The notes under the pieces are model-generated. The model saw nothing but the letters and a program-made list of their open reading frames with translations. It did not search any database and was not told the DNA's origin. DNA of 64,000 nucleotides from Paragordius varius (taxonomy: Eukaryota > Nematomorpha): assembly GCA_964247055.1 (NCBI GenBank), contig OZ176054.1, positions 6,634,001-6,698,000 of the forward strand, in the 5' to 3' direction. Each line of letters begins with the position of its first letter. Position 1 is the first letter of the stretch. A program made the position numbers and the translations under genes. Positions 57,823 to 64,000 of this stretch are shown piece after piece.

Positions 57823-58343
57823 GAAAGGTTGTGAGTGTATCAATTAAGGAAACATCTGTAAATACAGATGAGTAATTAAACTGATATCGCCTTGTAATCA
57901 GCCTGTAATAATCTTGAGTCATGCAGTCAAATATTAGAATTTAACGCCATTCAATGTTTTGACGTACAGATAAAAAGTTAAGTTAATATCACAATAAATT
58001 ATAACAAAAGCTTTTGAATTGACAAATAGCACATTACTTGCAGCAGCTCCAACAATTCCTAAATTAATATAATTTAACAACTCAAAATGCTTACCACCAG
58101 TCATTACTATACATTGATGTGTAATAAATTTATAAGTTTATCAAAATTTTAACAAATTGGATAAAATGTTTTTGATTTATTTTTTTTCCCTATTAAAACC
58201 ATTAATAATTCGGAGTTATGGGTGTTAAAGAAGTTTAGGATCATGTAAAAAGCAGGTATTTTCAGGTCGTGGAAGCCTGTTTTTTAGGTACTTAATTTAT
58301 TTTTTGCTTACTAACTCATATTTATTTAAAAATATTTTTTCAG
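57823..58343. other. AT-rich DNA upstream of an orphan exon
   Basis: Contains GT/AG-bounded short stretches (for example around 58244-58265) that could be micro-introns, but no in-phase link to the exon at 58344 was found. Confidence 0.3.
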
Positions 58344-58469
58344 CGAAAAACTTATTTTAAAATTCGACCCAATTTGCATTTTGTTGCACATCAGATGAAT
58401 CGTTTATTTATACCAAGAGCTTTTGGAATCGCTTGCGAAGGTTGTGAAATAGTTGGATTTGTTATTAAG
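58344..58469 (+). CDS. Orphan open exon, unrecognised
   Basis: 126 nt, exactly 42 codons, with TTTTTTCAG before it and GTCACT after it. It codes for a balanced, non-AT-biased peptide that includes PNLHFVAHQMNRL and PRAFGIACEGCEIVGF. This looks more like protein than neighbouring frames, but no in-phase partner exon or family was identified. It could be an exon of a larger gene or a pseudogene piece. Confidence 0.25.
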
Positions 58470-59277
58470 GTCACTTGCTTATTTGAAGTTATACCTTGAA
58501 AATCTATTTTATGTATGTCTGTAATTGAGATATATATATATATATATATAACATGTGTGCCAGGGTGAAGTGATGAAAAAATAATAACTCACAATTTTCG
58601 GTGATGACACAATTAGTTTTATAAGCTACAATATTATTCTGCAAAAATACCTTTCTTTGAGATAATAAACTTTATATAATCTATCAAAATCAATACATTA
58701 TTAACCTAATTTGTTGAATTGGTTGCGCATATTTCTCGTTACATCTATGATAAATTAAGATTTATCGTATAGTAGCTACAAAACATAAGTGTGTCGCATA
58801 AATATTAAATTTATTTGGTGTTATTGCACAATCAATGATTCTTTTAAATTGCTAATAAAACCTTAATAATAAAGGCTAGTTAATAATTTGGAAATAAAAG
58901 TATTACCCAAAATATAGCAAAAATCGGTTTTGTTTGATACTTTTACCATTTTTTGACTGTTGAGGATATCGAGAGCTTTACAATAAAAATTTAATTATCC
59001 GTTACCCAAAAATTTTGGTATCGATCCTGAGTCATTTAGTTTTACTATAATTAACAATAAATTGATTAATAGTTACTAGGAAAAGTCTGTTTGCTACATT
59101 TTAAAACTACGCGTTCATATCCTTCTATAAAATAACTATGTATATATAGTTATACTTATCAAAACTATTTGCCTGAGCATAAATTGTGTCTTTTCGTATG
59201 CTAAAATTTTAAATCTAATTTACCTTGAGAAAGAACCTTTAAAATGAATATATATTTATAGGAAAATTTATATACAG
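58470..59277. other. AT-rich DNA, nothing recognised
   Basis: Includes a TA microsatellite at about 58528-58552. No gene was seen. Confidence 0.4.
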
Positions 59278-59563
59278 CAGGGTGTCCAACGTAAATGGCT
59301 TGGTGGACTACAATCCGGCGGGCCGCATTCATAATATTAGGGACGTTAATAAATATTTTATCAGATGCAAAAATAGTAAGACTGTAAAATGCAACATAAT
59401 ATATATTTATCAGTTCATTGTTCGTAAAATTTGTTTGAAAAACATCCGTGTTAGTAAGATTTTGTGAGCATATTTTTGCAAATTATGGATTTTCCATATT
59501 TTTCGCGGGCCACCCATAATGCGGAAGGCCGCACGCAGGATCTTGTATTAAAGGGTGCCACTA
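59278..59563. mobile_element. hAT-type MITE (family B)
   Basis: Begins CAGGGTGTCCAACGTAAATG with CGGCGGGCCGCATTC. It ends CGCGGGCCACCCATAATGCG, AAGGCCGCACGCAGG and AAAGGGTGCCACTA. GC-rich ends surround an AT-rich middle. Confidence 0.7.
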
Positions 59564-61186
59564 TTTAGAGTTCATTTTCTACCTTTATAAACCAATTTTC
59601 AAGGAAATAATGAATTGGGTTAATTTGAGTTAAACACCATATTACAGAAACAAATGCAAAAAACCAAAAATACCAAGCATCTGTAAAAACTTTACAATTG
59701 TAAAATGGTTTGACCGTGAATCAATTAAAAATTATTGAAAATTTATCATTAATAGCATAACAAATTTAGAAAATCTTAAAGTTTTTTTTAGATATCGGCA
59801 AATAGTGATATCGGCTGTTTGTAGAATTTTTGCCATTTTTCTTATTTGGTGTTTAACTCCTATTTATGATAAAAAGTCTATCTTATTTTTATGTGAAATT
59901 TTACAAATGGTATCAACTGAACCCCAAATTTTGATAAATTATATGTGTATTCCAAATATACCGTATCCATAGATACTAAAAATATTTTATTAATCTTCAC
60001 ACCAATAAAATTACCATTATAGATGGCACATATATCGTCAGTGAAATTATAGGTATATTTCCCTCTATCGCCTATAAATTACTTGAAAGTGGTTAAACCA
60101 TTTGCGGATTGCCATTTTACCACTATTCAATTATGATTAAATCAACTTTTTCTCATTTTGTCTGTTGTAAATATACAAAGTTTAGGAAACAAAATACCTG
60201 CTTGATGTTCCAAAACAGATTTTGCTGTAAAATATTAGCATAAATTTCGATTTTTAAGCTATGTAAAATGTTTATAATATATCCTAAGAATGATACAAAA
60301 GTGATTGTTAATGTAATTATTAGACAGTTTGGGGTGTCTTGTGAAATTTGAAATCAAGGTTCAAAAATATATAAGAGAAGGGAAGATCCAAGTGGACTTG
60401 AAGAAATAACCGAAAATGAGATGATATTGAACTGAAGAAAAAATAAAAAACCGTTTAATTTAATAGAATAAATCCTTAAGATATGAACTTAAATATTTAT
60501 AAAAGGGTGCAAGAAAAGATGAATTGGAACAGATTTTATTTTCCTTTACAATCAATTTTAACCAAAAATAGGGAAATGTTTAAATCTTAGCCTTAATCCA
60601 AGATTAGAAGCTGGCGTACATAGGAAATTTTTGCAAATTCCACCTCATAGTTAAATAATCGGTTTGCAAAATAGAAGTTTATTAACTTTTTCCTATAAAT
60701 TTTTTTTAATATTTAATTTAAAAGTGAAACATTATATATTAAAAGGTCAAGGCTCATGATATATTTTAAAATCCTCATCAACTTTGTCGCCACAAATTTT
60801 TCTTTGGACTTTTAAAAACTCTCTAATACAGGTTTTGACATCCAATTTTGAGTTCTAAAAATTTACACTACTGTAATATTTTATCCACTAAGAAAACAAT
60901 GTTTTATCAATTAAACTTTAACCTAAACATTCAAAATATTAGTTAATTTACAAACTATGGGAAATAAAACTACCCCAAAATGTAATTGTTTACTAAAAAT
61001 ATAAACGTTATGAAGTATAACTTAATAGGCATATGGTAACACAAAAGACAAAACTTACGTTTTTACTACCCTCAACTTTTAACATCATAATTATGTTGAA
61101 AATAATAGATTTGGTTGGATGGAATCAATTTTATAATGTTTTAATTTCTTAATTTAATTTATTAATTCATAAATCTTAATGCATAC
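59564..61186. other. AT-rich DNA, no supported gene
   Basis: A consensus-like donor on the minus strand (GTAAGT, near 61060) could belong to the candidate at 61187-61328, but no exon chain could be built. Confidence 0.3.
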
Positions 61187-61328
61187 CAAAACTTGCTGTA
61201 TTAAATTTCAAGGTGTCTCCATCAGTAATTTCTGATATATATAGAATAATAATTAATTTACCATATTTTATGGAATAGACATGATTCATTTTGAGTATTA
61301 GAAAAGCTAGTAGAGTATAAAAAAACAT
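61187..61328 (-). CDS. Candidate 5' exons of a secreted protein
   Basis: ATG at 61328 opens MFFYTLLAFLILKMNHVYS, which looks like a signal peptide. A 30-nt GT...CAG stretch (61232-61261) may be an intron; being a multiple of three and stop-free, it could also be retained. After removal the frame continues YEITDGDTLKFNTASF to a GTATGC donor at 61186. Without splicing the frame ends at 61176. No downstream exon or family was identified. Confidence 0.3.
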
Positions 61329-62049
61329 TTTGTTAAAAAAATTATCGAAATTATAAATATGTGAGAAAAAATAATATTCATTTCTATTTTTAGTGTAAGT
61401 TTGAGTACAGCGGTTATCACAATGCGCCTGTTTATTATATATTAAGTACATTCTTTCAAACCATAACCATGATTATTAAACAAATATTTTTAAATTCTTA
61501 GTCGTTTAAAAATAAAATATATTTAAAAAAGCAGAATCCTAACTTTTTTAAACACACAGTGTGAAAACATAAAGATAAAAATCTTTTTTTGAAAAGACCG
61601 CTATACTTAACATGATACAAACCTGCTTTTTTATAGTTCGAAATGATTAATGTTAAACGCACAGAGATAGATTATGCCATTAGATTTTAGAATATAATTC
61701 ATTTTCGACACGTGAATAGTATAAAAAATATAGGAAAATTTATTCTATGACACGTTTTTAAATTAAATTCCATATATTTTTTTACATTAGATTTTAGTTG
61801 TGTTGTTAGATTTGGTTTTGATGTTTTACTTTTTACTATCTTCAAGATGAGGCAAACCTGTAGTTGATAAATGGCCTGATATTTATTTACCTATGGATGA
61901 CTGTATAAGTACTTTTGATGTTATGTTTAAAATTAATCGAATTCTATCTCTTAATTGATGCCGTTATTTTTCAAATAAATTTTGCTTTTAAAGAATCAGG
62001 AACTTTACTCAATATTTACGCTATATCCATCAATATAAGAAATATAGAA

Positions 62050-63160
62050 TTCAAAGGTACATCACCTAGCCATTCAAGTCTAATCCTTATTTAATAGCTT
62101 ATGGTAAAACAGGGTTAAATTTTACCGAATGACAAAGGATACAGGTGTAGCCAGGATCGATTAAATAGAACCCATAAAGCAGCTTGTGAAACTGTCAAGT
62201 GAAAAGCGATGTCCCAACCAAGCTGCGAGATAAATTTTTATTTGGCTTAAAAAACCCTAACGTTGAGAGTGGACAAAGCACATTTCCTATGGGAAAAAAA
62301 GATGGTATTTAAAAGAGTTTGTGGGTATATTTAATTTAAAATTACTGCTTTAGCCCCTCTTACCGGCTAAACATGTTCAAGAAGGGTAAATTGGGCGCCT
62401 CCCATGCAGGGTTTTATGAAATAAAATGGTCTCTTGCGCCTTGCTTTAAGCATCTATTTTAACGAACAAGCGAAATCGTTTTTTAAGCATTAATACCTAG
62501 GGTTTGGTCAATAGTTCATAAAAAATATCTTCTTGCCTGTGTCAAGATTATTTTTGTAGCATCTGGGACTCATTGCCGAGCATAAACGGCTGGCCTTTTT
62601 GGCTGGGAGATATTAATATCATTAGTTATAATTAAAGCGGGTATAAGGTAATAGAATACAATTATGAGATGTATTATAAAAAGTGAAAATAATCGGCCGA
62701 CCTATTATCCAGATTGGCCCTCGCATTCTTAATTCTGCAAACATATCGCCCGATTTCCATTTTTTCATCCAATCGTAACTGACAATGCCAGCTGCTTATA
62801 CCAAAAGATTCGAGCCGATGTTACAAAATTAAAAAGGCACAACCGCGTCACACCTATTAGCCAAAGACCAACGGGTTGGTAGAAGGAGTAGGACAAACTT
62901 TGAAAACTAAATATAATCACCATAGCCAAATCATGCATATAAAGCTGCGAATGGCGTTTTATAATGCTACAGATGCGCTTTATATCCAAAAGATCAAGTT
63001 TTCAACCCTATCTATAGGTTAAAGTCGAACCCGGTCAAATTTATAGGACATGAATTGGAACATCGCCAATTTCAGCCCAATCAACATATCTACATAACAA
63101 ATGAATTGACTAAAAAGTTATGAAGTTAAGAGGAAGGAGTCAGCGGAAAACAGGTGGATC
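62050..63160 (+). mobile_element. LTR retrotransposon fossil (probably Ty3/gypsy-like)
   Basis: A gag-like stretch lies near 62200 and an integrase-like stretch near 62750-63120, both on the + strand. The intervening protease, reverse transcriptase and RNase H regions are not visible. It is heavily broken, with many breaks, and looks old. No long terminal repeats were identified. The family call rests on weak resemblance. Confidence 0.4.
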
Positions 63161-64000
63161 AGTTTCAAGAAAAAATAAAACATCTAGATACAGATACTGA
63201 TATGGCTCTTGGGGTAAATAATGCTTGTCACATACTTTATACCTAATATCAACAGCTGAAAATCTACAGTCGAAACTACCCTCACCCCAGAAACGAATAC
63301 TCCGGTAAACCAACACAATTACCTAGCACGGGGTCAAACTACTCCTAGCTTACGTGTTGTTTAAGAAAACCCGACCTGAAACAAAGATCCTTTGCGTAAG
63401 CATCAACCTCATAGATTAACTTAGAAGGAAAGTAACGTAAGATGGAAAAAACATACATTCATTACACATAATACAAACATGCCTTTTTATAGATAGAATT
63501 ATATGTTAAACACCGACAAGAAGCTCTTTTCTTAACGAACAATCACCTTTATCATCAAAATAAGAATTGTCATTTCAAAAATTTTTTCAATATGACGATA
63601 ATCTGTCCAATTCGTAAGACTCAAAAATGTACATATTTAAGTGTGGTATCATTACTACATAGTCCCGATTCCGCTTCTGTTATAATTTTGCGCGTTTAAT
63701 TTTTATAAACAACTTTAAAAACAGATTAGGTATTTTAAATCCAAGCTAAAAGTAAACTAAATTTCCGACCCGATGTATTTTAATATCATTAAATTGTTTA
63801 AAAATCGCATTTTTACCTTATTGAGAAAACAGACATTCAACCCGGATGTCATCAAACTTATTAACATTTAAACTGTAAGTTTGAACTGTTTCCACCCAAA
63901 AAGTAAAGTAAAGAATTACATTATGAAATTAAATAAAGATGATTTAATTCCACTTAGTTTCCTTAAAAATTAGATGCACTTACATGTTTAACCAAATCAC
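63161..64000. other. Right-edge DNA, no gene recognised
   Basis: Slightly less AT-rich near 63200-63430 and possibly still repeat-derived. No open frame with a motif was seen. Confidence 0.35.

Overview
This is a very AT-rich (roughly three quarters A+T by eye) eukaryotic window with spliced genes and many transposon remnants. An ER disulfide isomerase ending in KDEL, a lysosomal-type GH27 glycosidase, a mariner transposase, hAT transposases of the ZBED5/GTF2IRD2 type, LINEs, a Penelope-like element and tRNA-derived SINEs together point to an animal. The strong A+T bias and introns as short as 22 nt would suit a reduced parasitic animal such as a myxozoan, but the sequence does not prove this.

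Three genes are secure by homology, and all lie on the + strand. A nucleoside diphosphate kinase (9556-10058, three exons, 152 aa) has two introns of exactly 22 nt. A PDIA4/ERp72-type disulfide isomerase (19346-27455, 13 exons, 632 aa) has three CxxC sites and a KDEL tail. A GH27 alpha-galactosidase or alpha-N-acetylgalactosaminidase (30816-36362, 8 exons, 463 aa) keeps both catalytic aspartates. A fourth gene (39339-44335, 6 exons, 420 aa) is read from splice sites and an open frame; it would make an unrecognised secreted protein rich in N-glycosylation sequons. Three of these four products would enter the secretory pathway, but nothing shows that the genes are co-regulated.

Weaker minus-strand candidates are a multi-exon gene with 25-28 nt introns (47077-48607), an Ala/Thr/Ser/Glu-rich coding patch (52428-54109) and a signal-peptide-like ORF (61187-61328). 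An orphan open exon sits at 58344-58469 on the + strand.

The remainder is repeat-derived. At 840-4965 lies a large inverted-repeat element whose left arm is split by a palindrome of two Penelope-like 3' ends. LINE fragments lie at 3597-3810 and 6000-7110, and two hAT transposase remnants at 10.5-13.2 kb. A mariner remnant is at 16.2-17.0 kb. Seven copies of a ~570-bp MITE with TTAACACTT ends are scattered through the window, one ending 60 bp before the NDPK start codon. Other repeats are hAT-type MITEs, several fold-back elements (the longest about 1.1 kb at 55381-56495), tandem repeats inside PDI introns, a ~100-bp minisatellite at 37.2-37.9 kb, and a degraded LTR-retrotransposon fossil near the right end. 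No rRNA, intact tRNA or CRISPR array was seen.
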